NCBI GenBank assembly: GCA_011503125.2
Contig: WWBZ02000040.1
Span: 2,976,001-3,040,000 of the forward strand
Source of the DNA: Botryosphaeria dothidea
Lineage: Eukaryota; Ascomycota; Dothideomycetes; Botryosphaeriales; Botryosphaeriaceae
Reading direction: 5' to 3'
DNA length: 64,000 nt
The position numbers and the translations under genes were made by a program. Every line of letters starts with the position of its first letter. Position 1 is the stretch's first letter. The notes below the pieces were generated by a model. The model worked only from the letters and a program-made list of their open reading frames with translations. It was not told the DNA's origin and made no database searches. This document shows, one piece after another, positions 34,122 to 44,538 of this stretch.

Positions 34122-34458
34122 TTTAAAGGCTGCGAGGTGAGCGTGATAATGTTCCTGGGGATCCGGTTTGTTCCCTACAGCATGGTCCACATGCATCGGT
34201 TCCGACGACGCTCGCATTGCGCTAAAATCGGCTCCGCTGGCAGTCGGTTCCGATGCAGTGTAAATGCCCCGCGTTGCCATGAACATTTGGCATGTGCCAC
34301 GTCCTTATTGAGGAGAGCCGAAGCTTTCGGCTCCGAAAAGCGTTCCATGCCGTTACTCAATGCATAAATGCTAAGCCAATGCCATAAAAGTCGGACCAAA
34401 AGACGCTTCGCAACCTGCTCCCATACATCACAATCTTCCTGAACTTCGAGCATCTGCT
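34122..34458. promoter_or_regulatory. bidirectional promoter, hydrolase / cupin
   Basis: 337 bp between divergent ATGs. It has four CGG-N2-CCG palindromes (34197-34204, 34229-34236, 34245-34252, 34328-34335), a CCAAT box at 34376-34380 and an AT-rich TATA-like CATAAAAG at 34383-34390 about 70 bp before the cupin start. Confidence 0.55.
34197..34335. promoter_or_regulatory. four CGG-N2-CCG inverted triplets
   Basis: CGGTTCCG at 34197-34204 and 34245-34252 (each inside the palindromic context TCGGTTCCGA), CGGCTCCG at 34229-34236 and 34328-34335. The last lies in a longer inverted repeat, GAGCCGAA-GCT-TTCGGCTC at 34315-34333. Inverted CGG triplets are the usual half-sites of dimeric Zn2Cys6 proteins; a 2-nt gap is not one I associate with a named regulator. 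Confidence 0.5.
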
Positions 34459-35162
34459 ATGGCGTACTTTCCCCATCCCCGCCGGATTGTGACCGGCCAT
34501 GACGATAATGGCAAGGCTGTTTACCTCAAAGACCATACCATAGACCCCGAGCAGTCGAACATGGACGCATCATTTGCTGTGCTTTGGGAAACGCATGAAT
34601 TTCCAGCAAACAACAATGGCTTCCACGATCCAATTACTGAACCGACAAAGAGCCTTTCGAACAAGGACGGCGTTGTTCTGCGGGTTGTTGACATCCCGCC
34701 TAATACCGTCACAGTATGCTCCACTGTCCTAAGTATCGTGTTGTGAGACTAATAACATACCTTCCAGCCATTCCACCGAACTGTCTCATTGGACTTCGGT
34801 ATAGTGATGGAAGGCGAAGTTGAATGGTATTTAATCGTGTTGCTTTGTTTAATCACGCACTGACTGTATACAGCTACCTTGACAACAACGAGACGCTGCG
34901 GTTGAAACGTGGCGACGTCTGCGTACAGCGTGGCACAATACACGGATGGAAAAACCCCACCGACAAGCCCACCAGAATCTATTTTGTACTCATAGGTAAG
35001 CTTTTTCTCTCTCCTAAATCTCATTTTCGCAGTGTTTATTCATCTGATTTGACAAAATTACTGATAATGTATCCGGCAGCTGCGGAACCGGTGTTGATAA
35101 ATGGAAAGCCTTTCGATAAGACTGGGTTTTCTGATGAGGGAGTCACCACCGGAGGAAAGTGA
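34459..35162 (+). CDS. cupin-domain protein
   Basis: 172 residues in four exons (34459-34713, 34768-34826, 34874-34995, 35080-35162), all phases consistent. A single cupin barrel is visible: PPNTVTPFHRTVSLDFGIVMEGEVE spans the first splice site and supplies the first motif (PxxxxxxHR...G..EGE), and LKRGDVCVQRGTIHGWKN is the second motif with its conserved GD...RGxxHGW. The His and Glu residues that bind metal in cupins are largely present. Small fungal cupins of this type are often found beside oxidoreductases in catabolic or secondary metabolite clusters. Here it shares a promoter with the FAH-type hydrolase, so the two are probably co-regulated. Confidence 0.87.
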
Positions 35163-35531
35163 TGTCATCTATGTCTTATTCCGGTCTACGTTCTATGTCT
35201 CGGTCAAATGCATCTTGGTGTGCTGAATCAATGGAACTTCAAAACTGCGGTCCTCTGTATCTGGTCGGTTTCCGAGAGATTGACTAAATCTTGCCGGGTG
35301 ATCATTCAGTGGATTGATGGTACAGCGCGACATTGATCGAAGCTTCCTCATGTCTTTATGATCTTCTATCAGTTCGAAAAAGGAAGCAGCAGGCGTACGC
35401 ACATGACCGAACCACACCCAAACACCCTTTCGAAACTTCCACTTTCCACCATCACTTCCACACTTCCCACAGGGCTTCACGGAAATCCCAGATTCGACCA
35501 GCCAGGACCACCGCCCTCCACAGCCGCAACA

Positions 35532-36862
35532 ATGCCACCCTACAAGAGCCGCCCAACAACCCCCCACAACCACCTTCCTCCCGCGCCGTCGCCGCCGAAA
35601 CCGAAACCCACGCGCCCACCTCACCCTACGCCCCAAACCCACCAAGACATGGCATACATCTACGGCCCCGCCTCCACGCCCGACCTCCAAGTCTGCGCCC
35701 TCATGGCCGACCAAATCAAAGGTACCCTTCCCCTCCCCCCCCCCCCATCCACCACCGCGCTAACTCCCCCCCGACACAGCCAACGCCCGCGTCCTCTTCG
35801 GCTGCCACCACAGCTACGACATCGCCATCGGGCACGGCGACGACGGCGGTTTCCGCGCGCTGCTCTTCCGGCACGACGCGCAGTCGTGCAGCCCAGACGG
35901 GCCCACCGGCACCAAGTTCCAGGAGCTGCGGAAGGCGCACGCGCTGCTGCGGCTGGCGATCGCGCCGACGCGGCGGGAGGCGGTGCAGAGCGTGCTAGCG
36001 TGGACGGAGGGCCTAGTGAGCGGGAAGGTCGGTGAGTGAGTTGGCTGCGGTTTGCTTCTCGTCATGGCGGTTAGGAGGGGAGGGAGAGGGCAGATGTTTG
36101 GATGCAAACCTTGAGACCAGGCATACGGAGGCACAAAGAGGATGGGGTGCTTGCTGGTTGCTGGGCGGTTATGCGAGAATGTATGTGCTGCAGAACGCCA
36201 CGATCCTCTTGTCTCCGTCATTGTTGTTTGGAAGATGGATGGCGATGGCGCATACAACGCTTCTTTGGGGATTCCACAAAACGGTTCAACAAACACCTTT
36301 ATGGACCCCCAGAATCAGGCACATACTTTGCCTACGAACAATGAAGAAGGTTGGAACGATGCTCTGGAGTTCTCACTCAAGAAGTTCCAGCTGTACGATT
36401 TGATGACGCAGCGCGTTCTTGGTAAGCAACACCATCACTCCTGTGTGATATGTTCAATTCCAATGCTCACATAAAACAGCATGCGCAAGGGTGCTGAAGG
36501 GTTGTCTATGGAGCTACGGTGTAGTCACAACTGTTCTGGACAATGGAAAATTTAGAACGGATGTCATCAGGCATTCCAATTGTCAGATGCCTGGTGACAG
36601 ATGGACTCATCGACCGGTATGGAACGCACCACAACATGAGTTGTTGTACAAAGGTACCGGCACAGAATGTGTGAGTTCTATTTGCGCCGTGCTGGACCAG
36701 ATGGAGAACGAAATGAAGTCAAGACTGGTTCAGTTAGGTGCGAACATTGGAGCCACGGGAAATGCTAAATCGTATAAAGAGATGAGTGCGGATTCTGGGA
36801 AGATATGTAGAGACGAAAGGGCAAATATGTCGTGCTGTCGTTTCGCTATTATGTCTTCTTAA
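35532..36862 (+). CDS. hypothetical protein, four exons
   Basis: Four exons (35532-35721, 35780-36031, 36194-36421, 36480-36862) splice in frame to 350 residues, with consensus GT-AG ends at each junction. The N-terminus is Pro-rich; an earlier in-frame ATG at 35403 (393 residues) and a later one at 35649 (MAYIYGPAS) are alternatives. Notable segments are VLFGCHHSYDIAIGHGDDGG, ALLRLAIAPTRREAVQSVLAW, VSVIVVWKMDGDGAY, EEGWNDALEFSLKKFQLYDL and CARVLKGCLWSYGV. No signal peptide, helix bundle or known domain was recognised. Exon 2 is very GC-rich and flanked by a C-rich intron. It is transcribed in the same direction as the cupin gene, 370 bp downstream. Function unknown. Confidence 0.6.
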
Positions 36863-38866
36863 AGAGATGAGAAAGGCAGTGTTTGGACAAGTGCTAAGGT
36901 AAAAATATAATGGAAGGGGAAAAATGGGTCTTTGGGATAGCATGAGCCTATTATTCGTAGCTGTGAGTGATTTGCAGAAGGATTCCATCCCATCCCGTTC
37001 ATTGTTCTACATCAGACGGCTTCAGCGAGGTGAGTGATTAAAGAAATCCCAAGAAACGTAATGGAGCAGTTGCTCGAGCAGACCCTCCCACGGAGGACAA
37101 TGAAATAAATGAAAAAGATTATCAATCACCAATTTCTTGTCACAACTCAGCCAGATAAAAGAACAGAAGAGGAGAATGTGGCAGGGAACGGCGGGGCGTA
37201 CCCGGCACATCGGTAGCGAGATACATGCTTTGTACTTAAAATGTATGCTTAAGGTAAATTTGTTCTTGCTGGAGCCAAGTTAGGCATGTGGTTAGTTTCA
37301 CAGGTTTCAGAGGAAGGGATCACTTGCGAATCCAGGACAGGATCGTGGAAAGGCCGAATTTCAAGTTCTGCTCGGGTCAGGGGAATACTAATATCCTTGC
37401 AGTCTGAAGAAGCGGCTAGCTTTCCTCATGATCGAGGTAGAGCAGTTGCAGGAAGCCGCAGGCTCAAGAGTACCACAGTATCTTGAACCAGGCCAAGAGG
37501 TATATTTGATGAAAAGGGGAGCTCAGCGGCCTTGGTATGTAGAGGAAGGTCCATCCACAGGGCTCCCCCCGGTCGCGGGCTCTTCCGCGGCGTTTCTTCA
37601 AGCTCTTTATCCACACCAATGGGAAGCTCACCTGAACGAACTGCCGAACAGCATCAAGGGTACGGGACACGGGGCCAGGGATTGTTGACTGAAATAATCG
37701 GAAGTGGACTGGTTCCGAAAGGCGGCCGGCATGGGCACCGCAAGTGGAGAGAGCAGCAGGCTGCAGGCGCCTTCAATTTCGCGCATGGCGCGCAGGAAGC
37801 ATAGGCGGGGCGAGCCAGGCTATGTACGGCAGAAGACGGGCAAACGGCCCAGCTGAGTTCTGGAGTGGGTTCTGATTTTGGAGTCCGTTGTCGGATTTCA
37901 GCGGGCTTGTGCCGGACACGATTCAGGCTTGGCCGACGATGAGGCTCACGGGCGCAAAGCTTGGCCCAGCAAGTGGATGTGCCTGAGACGGCGGGTTCCA
38001 CGGACTGGCGGGTGAGCAGGTGTCAGCTCGGGGTCAAGCCACAACATGCGAGGATTTGGTGAGAGAAGACTGGCGGAGGGTCGTCGCGTGACGGGTCAAG
38101 GACGTGTACGGTTTCCGGTCGGCAATTGAAGCGTTTGGGGGGAGTGACAGTGCTCCCCACGGGGCCGAGCACGAGCAGGTACTCACGGCGGCTGGGCCTG
38201 CCCTGTTTGCAAATGGCAACCATTGCGGGCCAAGCGCAGGCCAAGGACCGACGGCCGCGGATTAGCCGCATGAAGGACACCATAGACACGGAAGGAACGC
38301 TCGTCATCGCCCGCGTGCTGCAGCTCTCCAGGATCTCGGCAGTTGCGCTGCCCGCTCGTTGTTGGCGGATGGCCTGTCGCGATTCGGCGGCGCAGTGCAG
38401 AAGATCTCTGCACTCCGCCCGCCGGCAACCAGGGCCCCGGCCTCTGCGTTTTGCGGGGAGCGTTTCGCTTAATCCCCAGCTCTCCAGTGGCCCAGCGCCC
38501 AGCGCCCCGGCCGTTGCAACCTCTCGGTGCTGCCCCGGCCGGCCGTCTTTGCTCTCTCCAGTCCCCCTCCACCTTTTGCGCCACCTCAATCAAGTCACTG
38601 CCCCGCCCCGTGCGCCGGTGAATGCGCCTTCCGCACCCCGGCCCTCGCCTCGTCATCACGCCGAGCGGAATCGTCTAATGACTCGTCCATGCAAATGCCT
38701 AACCCATGGGCACCACTTCGGCTCTTTGCAAGATGTGCACCGGCACTTCCCTCGAAGACCGGTGATCATTACCATGTTTCTTCTACTATAAATCCCCCGT
38801 TTCTCCTACCATGACTTGGACGACCCCAGAGGCACTCTTCTAGCCTTCTGTCCCTCAACCGCCACA
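36863..38866. other. 2-kb intergenic region upstream of esterase
   Basis: No gene recognised. Overlapping open frames at 38023-38589 (-) and 38126-38791 (+) are low-complexity shadows in GC-rich sequence. TATAAAT at 38787-38793 is a likely TATA box 74 bp before the esterase start. Confidence 0.45.
38787..38793 (+). promoter_or_regulatory. TATA box of esterase gene
   Basis: TATAAAT about 75 bp upstream of the ATG at 38867, followed by a pyrimidine-rich leader and a good start context (CACAATG). Confidence 0.5.
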
Positions 38867-40778
38867 ATGCGCTACACTTACAGCGCCCTTGTGCTTGCCG
38901 CCTCCGAGGCCGCTCTGGCCGCTCCCGCCGTGCGAAGGGCTGCTGCTCCTACTGCCAGCGTGAAGAACGGAACTCTTGAGGGTGTCCACTCCCCCGAGTA
39001 CAACCAGGACTTCTTCCTTGGTGTGCCTTTTGCTCAGCCTCCCGTCGGCGATTTGAGATTCCGCGTTCCTCAGTCCATCAACTCCTCATTCGACGGCGTC
39101 CGCTCTGCTACCGACTACGCCGCCTCGTGTATTGGCTATGGCGTATGTCAACCCCTTGGATTTCATGTTCAGAGATAAACATTTCCTAACTTGCGCTGCA
39201 GTCTGATCAATTCGGCTACGAAATTTCCGAGGATTGCTTGTACCTGAATGTCGTCAGGCCTTCCGGTTATGAGAACCAGTCCCTGCCCGTGGCCTTCTGG
39301 ATTCACGGTGGTGGCTACACCCAGGTTTGTCTTTCGATTTCTTCAGGATACTAGGAAGACTAATTTTGCTCTAGGGTGGCGGCGGTGACCACCGCTACAA
39401 CCTGTCTTTCATAGTCCAAAATGGCGCTGAAATTGGCAAGCCCTTCATTGGTGTCTCTACCAACTATCGTCTCAGCGCCTGGGGCTTCTTGAACGGCGAT
39501 GCTGTCCAGGAGTCAGGCAACACTAACATTGGTCTGCGTGATCAGCGCCTGGCTCTTCACTGGCTCAATGAGAACATTGCCGCTTTTGGCGGTAAGCCTT
39601 TCCTTTGTTATTGTGTTATGATCACTCGCTAATTTCAATTTTCAGGCGATCCTAAAAAGGTTACCATCTTCGGCGAGTCTGCCGGTGGTTCCTCTGTTGG
39701 GTTCCAGCTCACTGCCTACAATGGCCGTGATGATGGTCTGTTCCGTGGTGCTATCATGGAGTCTGGCAGCCCTGTCTACTACTCCAGTCTCAATGACAGC
39801 ACTGGCTTCCAGACCCAGTACGAGACTGTGCTCTCGCAGACTGGCTGCTCCAATGCCACCGATAGTCTAGCCTGCCTGCGTTCTCTATCCTACGACGACT
39901 TGAATGCTGTCATTAACCAGACGGCCTTGATCAGCTGGGGTCCTGCCATCGATTACGACTTCATTCAAGGCAAGACCTCTGAGCAGCTTATCAAGGGTGA
40001 CTTCGTCCAAGTGCCCATCATCATTGGAGCAAATTCCGATGAGGGTCAGAGCTTTGGACCTAAGGGCATTAACACTACGGAGGACTTTGTGAAGACGCTC
40101 CAGTGTACGTCTGCCCGTCCCTCGGCTAACGCAAACAATGATCCAAACTCATGCGTTCCCACAGCCAATGGTATCCCCTCCAACTTCACCTCCACCATCC
40201 TCCAGGCCTACCCTGACATTCCGGCCGAGGGTATTCCTGGCTCCCCGCCGCTTGGTTTCTTGCCGCCGGACTTCCGCTTCGGCGCTCCTGAGGGACCTCA
40301 GTACCGCCGCAGCGCTGCTTACTACGGCGACGCCTACTTCGTTGGCAACCGCCGCCTCACCTGCGAGCGGTGGGCTGAGCATGGCTTGCCCGCCTACTGC
40401 TTCCGCTTCAACGCCATTCCCAACGGCGCCACCGCGGCAGCGCACTTCCAGGAAGTCGCTTTCGTTTTCTACAACCTGCTCGGCACCGGCTACAACGAGC
40501 CTATCTCCAGCAAGCCCTTCGAGAACCGTGGACAGAACTACGCCGATCTGGCCAAGTTCATTTCCAGCAGCTGGGCTTCCTTCTTCCACGATCTCGACCC
40601 CAACGGCTACAACCTTCAGGGCAACGCTACTGTTGCCCAGTGGGAGCCCTACGACGTCATGACCCCAAGGACATTGTGTTCCACGCCAATGTGAACCAGC
40701 TACATTGAGCCTGACACCTACAGGGCGGCTGGTATGAAGCTGTTCAAGGACTACGCTACTACTATCTATCACAGGTAG
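38867..40778 (+). CDS. secreted type-B carboxylesterase/lipase, C-terminus frameshifted
   Basis: Alpha/beta-hydrolase with a signal peptide (MRYTYSALVLAAS, cleavage near ALAAPA). Exons are 38867-39142, 39202-39324, 39375-39591, 39646-40104 and 40165 to the end. Family landmarks: FFLGVPFAQPPVGDLRF, SEDCLYLNVVRP, the oxyanion hole HGGG, NYRLSAWGFL, the nucleophile elbow FGESAGG, acid residue region GANSDEGQSF, and the catalytic His in AAHFQEVAFVF. Several NxS/T sites suggest glycosylation. Near the end a base appears missing at 40657-40660 and an extra one at 40696-40699; as read, the protein stops at 40692-40694 with an unrelated tail, while the homologous-looking ending (YIEPDTYRAAGMKLFKDY) continues in another frame to TAG at 40776-40778. 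The catalytic core is complete. Confidence 0.88.
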
Positions 40779-41165
40779 ACGGAGGATTGCTAGACTTAAG
40801 AAAAAATATATTAATGCAGACGAGGGGTAATCTTATTGTGTAGTGTATATATGAATTGATGATGGCACATGAGGTTAAAAAATATCTTGAGCGTGGAGTA
40901 CGTGAAGTGTAAATGTCATTTTCAATTTCAGAACATAGTACGACTTGCTACTGAGCCAACGCCAATCTTCCAAGGGATAAACGGGCCACATTCCCCACGC
41001 TTAATCCCAGAACAAAACCTCGAGGAAAACCAAAGGCAAGAAAAGCGAAATGAAAAAAAATTAAAATTCAACCAGTCCCAAACGCCGAGTGTCTCTTCCT
41101 CTTCACTCTGCCCACACCGGGCAAACCTTCCCCGTCCCTTCTTTCCCGTCGGTTTGCATCACTCC
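40779..41165. other. 3' flank of esterase gene
   Basis: 387 bp of AT-rich sequence between two convergent genes. No feature seen. Confidence 0.3.
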
Positions 41166-41288
41166 TCATATCTGCGGACAACTGCCGCAGATCACGTGCC
41201 CGCAGTTCATGCACTGATTTGTGTAGTCGCCGTAGTCGGTCCAGCAGTGACAGCACGTCCAGGACGCGGGCGGGTAGCCGTCCGTCAT
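41166..41288 (-). CDS. small zinc-ribbon protein
   Basis: Short ORF of 40 residues from ATG 41288. It reads SWTCCHCWTDYGDYTNQCMNC then GHVICGSC: a Trp followed by CxxC-type pairs, like the WxCxxC...CxxC layout of RanBP2-type zinc fingers, plus one more CxxC. The six or seven cysteines in 40 residues are very unlikely by chance. The frame is open further upstream to 41660 but that part is low-complexity (Thr, Pro), so either a tiny protein or the last exon of a larger one is possible. Many fungal proteins of unknown function carry such a W-C-C module. Confidence 0.45.
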   Translation of the reverse strand: MTDGYPPASWTCCHCWTDYGDYTNQCMNCGHVICGSCPQI

Positions 41289-41871
41289 CGCGGGTCGGTG
41301 CAGTCTGACACAGGAAGTGTGGGGCGGCGCCGTCGTTGTTGTTGTTGGTAGTAGGAGTAGTAGTGCACATGTTTGTCTGTGCTTGTCTCTCTGCGGAGGC
41401 GTCGGGAGTGGTTGAAGATATGTGGTCGTTTGCTGGTTGTACGGCGAGAGGTGGTGAACGAAGCTAGGGATTTTTCTTGTTGGTGGTTGGTGGATGCGGC
41501 TCGGTCGAGCTGCTTTATATATGTTGAGGCCTCTCGAGGGCTCTGGGGTGTGGGACGATACAAAGTTGCTGTGTTTTGACCGCGCAGAAACAATAGGATT
41601 GTCACACAAAGCTCCAAGGAGGACCGAGTCACTCCTTTGTTTGGCGAGAAAAGGTGGCATTGTCTAAGCGCTTTTCATTACAGCAGGTGCACAGGGAAGT
41701 CCACGCGTGTCCGGCAACGTTAGCGACTCGAGGTACAGGTACTTGGATAAAGGAAGAGAGTTCGTGCAGAATTTCAAGGTAAACTGTTTCTGATCGAATG
41801 TGGTCTATTTCAGGGTGCCACCCGAACACTGTCTCATTGCGAGCCTCTGGCTTTCACCTCCACGCTCCGAA
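41289..41871. other. spacer
   Basis: About 580 bp between the zinc-ribbon ORF and the broken gene. No coding support. Confidence 0.3.
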
Positions 41872-44538
41872 CTAGACTTCCGTCTCAGCACTGCCTATCC
41901 TCAGTACAGCGACACATGATGCCCCTTGCACTCGCCACCCAGATTTGTTACAACCGCCCATACCCCCCTCCCTCCTACTCAACCTCCCCCACGACCTCTT
42001 CCTCATCTCCTTCTCCCCAACGGCAAACCTCGTCCTCCTCAAAAACCTCGGCGCGAAAAAGCCCGCCGGCATGACCACCTTCTTAAAAGGCCTCCTCCAC
42101 TTCGGGAAATCATGATCGAACAGCCCTGCCCGCCTAACCGTCACCACCGTGCTCGGCCCCATCGTCCTGAACAGGCCCGCCTCGTCCCACCGCCTGCGCG
42201 CCTCCCTGATGACCTCGCCGCGCCACCGCCAGACGAGCTTGTCCAGCCTTTCCGCCACCTCCGGGCCCTCGATGCTCAGGACGAGCCGCAACACCCACCG
42301 GAGCTTTACGGTCGAGACCCACTCGTAGTTCTCCAGGGGCGCGGTGATGGCCGCGCGGACGACAGCCTTGGAGAAGAGCGGGGGAGAGCGGCACCCCACG
42401 GTCGCGCATGTAGAGGTAGGCAGAAGTAGACGTTGCGGAACCGGTGGCGCGTGGGGCGTGAGGTCCTGATTTGCGTAGGCGTAAGCGATGATGTTGACGA
42501 GCTCGGTATCGAGGGCCGAAAGTTGGTTGTTGGAGATGCTCTCCTTGTCGGCCTATGACTCTGAATGGCAGGGCCGCGGTCGGTCGAGAAGTGCGAAGAG
42601 CTCGTCACGTGGAAGGCTGTCATGCAGAATGAGGGCCAGAGGAAGCCGTGGGCAAAGGCTCAGCCAGACCTCAGGGGGAGCTCTTGAAATACTTGAGCGC
42701 CTGCATTGGGCTAGTCGAGGCAATCGCCTCAATTGCCGCTGCGAATGGCCGAGGGTCGTTTATCGTGAGGCTCTCCTTGACTGCCTTCTTGTGCAGCTTA
42801 TGTGCAATGAGAGGACCGTACATGGCAAAAATGAGCTCCACTGCCTTTGAAATTGCGGTCTCATACGGTAAGCCTTTGGCCTTGAGTGCGCAGATAGCAT
42901 CGAGAAAGGGAGTGATCTGGCGGGGCTCATCCTTGCTGGCCAGGCGCCTTCTTTCTTCAAAAGAAACGCCGCACTCCTTTCTGACTCGCTTTCCATTGTT
43001 TGGTGCCACCGTCCTCAGCTACATACTGAGGGTAGCCAGCAACGCATCCCAGAGACGACAGATCGTGTCGACGTGGAAGGTTTTCAGGTATGGAATCGCG
43101 ACGATGGGGTCAATGCGATGCACAGGTGAAGATTCGGGGGATAAAAATATCCCGAAAACGATGGCGCGTTTGCGAGATAGTAACAAACCAAAAACGAAGG
43201 AGCCTCTGATGTCTGTCATCTATGGTGATATTATCGCCCACGGTGAGGAGCGCAGAAGTGGTGTCCGCCATGATCTCTTGCGCCCTACCTGCGTCCAAAG
43301 AGTCCAACAGCTTTTCATACGTCTGGACTAAGTTGGCCTGGGGTGCGATCGGGGCCCTCCGTATCAACTTCGTCGAGGCTCTGGATCCAGGAGACGAAAT
43401 GAGATACGAAGTCATGAGGCTCCACATAGCTCGAGGCTGGCCAGAGTTGACGGTATACTTCCAATCGAAAAAGTGCAGGATCTGTGTGGCTTGAAGCACT
43501 GATTTTTCCGAGCTTCCCAGCGTCCGAAATTCCGGGCGGATCTTTGAGACTCAAAAGGCTCTCCGCCATTTTGCGAATGATGGCCTTGTCAAATTTCTCA
43601 ATCGGTAAGATTTTGCACGAGTTCATGCCTCGCCATATTGCCCAGTACGCTCCGAACTGCCAGTTATTAACGGCTTCAAGATCGTCCTGGCAGGTCTTGG
43701 CACACAAGCCAGGGATGCTGTCCATCACAGCCCGTAGTTCTGGTACCGTCATGGTGCCAAGTCGCAGGGAATCGCGTATCCTATTTATAAGTTCGCCGAG
43801 GCGAACCTGTGGTATACCCTTCTCTTTTACCTGGTTGACAAATGTCATGATGTTTTGTGCTTCTGGAACATTTAGCTTCGGATCCGGAAAAAGCTAAAGA
43901 GGGTCCTAAATCCCATGCCCGGAGTGTGAAGATTGTCCTAAGAATGTGTATTGGCCATTTGGCTGAACAGGACCTTATGTTGTGGCTCAATTCCAACTTC
44001 AGACCAGAGAGCTTCGAGTTCATTTGGATCGCGGGTGTTAATTAGGCGGCGCTGGTACGTTCGAACAGGATCGAGAGTCTTGGGGAGAGGTTCTTCGGGT
44101 TACTCGATCGAAATTGGACAGCCATTGAGGTAGGGCAGGAGGTGGCGCGTCTGAGCACATTTTAAGCAAATATTCCAGAGAAGTAAAGGAGCTCATTCAA
44201 AACCTACTGTCGCGGCTCAATGGCTGCCCGATCTTTTCGGAGCTTCCCATGTCCAGGCCTGGAGGGTTCGGATTGTCCGTACCGAACAGGGCTCCAATAT
44301 CGGGACCAATTCCTGGACTTGCAGCCGCAAGACCCGTTATGCGCCTCTTCGAAGCTCTCCTCCGAGCTTCCAATGGCCCTGGAACGTTGCTGCTATAGCG
44401 CTTGCGGCTCGCGTTGGAGACGTAGAGAAAGCGGTGGAATGCATCGGCAAGGACATCATCGGTGATCCAGACCGGCTGTGTCCGTCGAGTGGTTGCGTGC
44501 TGCACTGCGCTGCGGCAGGCAGAAGTTCTGGGGGGCAT
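41872..44538 (-). pseudogene. broken gene, possible mitochondrial protein of unknown family
   Basis: Read from 44538 downward, protein-like segments follow each other in changing frames. The N-terminus (MPPRTSACRSAVQHATTRR) is Arg/Ser-rich without acids, like a mitochondrial presequence. Then come RTYQRRLINTRDPNELEALW, FPDPKLNVPEAQNIMTFVNQ, VRLGELINRIRDSLRLGTMT, LPIEKFDKAIIRKMAESLL, ANLVQTYEKLLDSLDAGRA, HRIDPIVAIPYLKTFHVDTI, KGLPYETAISKAVELIFAMYG and WVSTVKLRWVLRLVLSIEGP. Frame changes near 44110, 43370, 43130, 42650 and 42430, with several stops, are not all explicable by introns; at least one (TAG near 43020) might be inside an intron. The composition is helical and repeat-like, but I do not recognise the family. 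Either a decayed gene or one with several base errors. Confidence 0.6.

Noticed and set aside
35193..35714. 173-residue minus ORF
   Set aside because: Antisense to the Pro-rich first exon and promoter of the 35.5-kb gene; Gly/Arg/Val-rich shadow.
38023..38791. Overlapping ORFs of 188 and 221 residues upstream of the esterase
   Set aside because: Low-complexity frames in GC-rich DNA on both strands with no splice or domain support; the TATA box of the esterase lies within.
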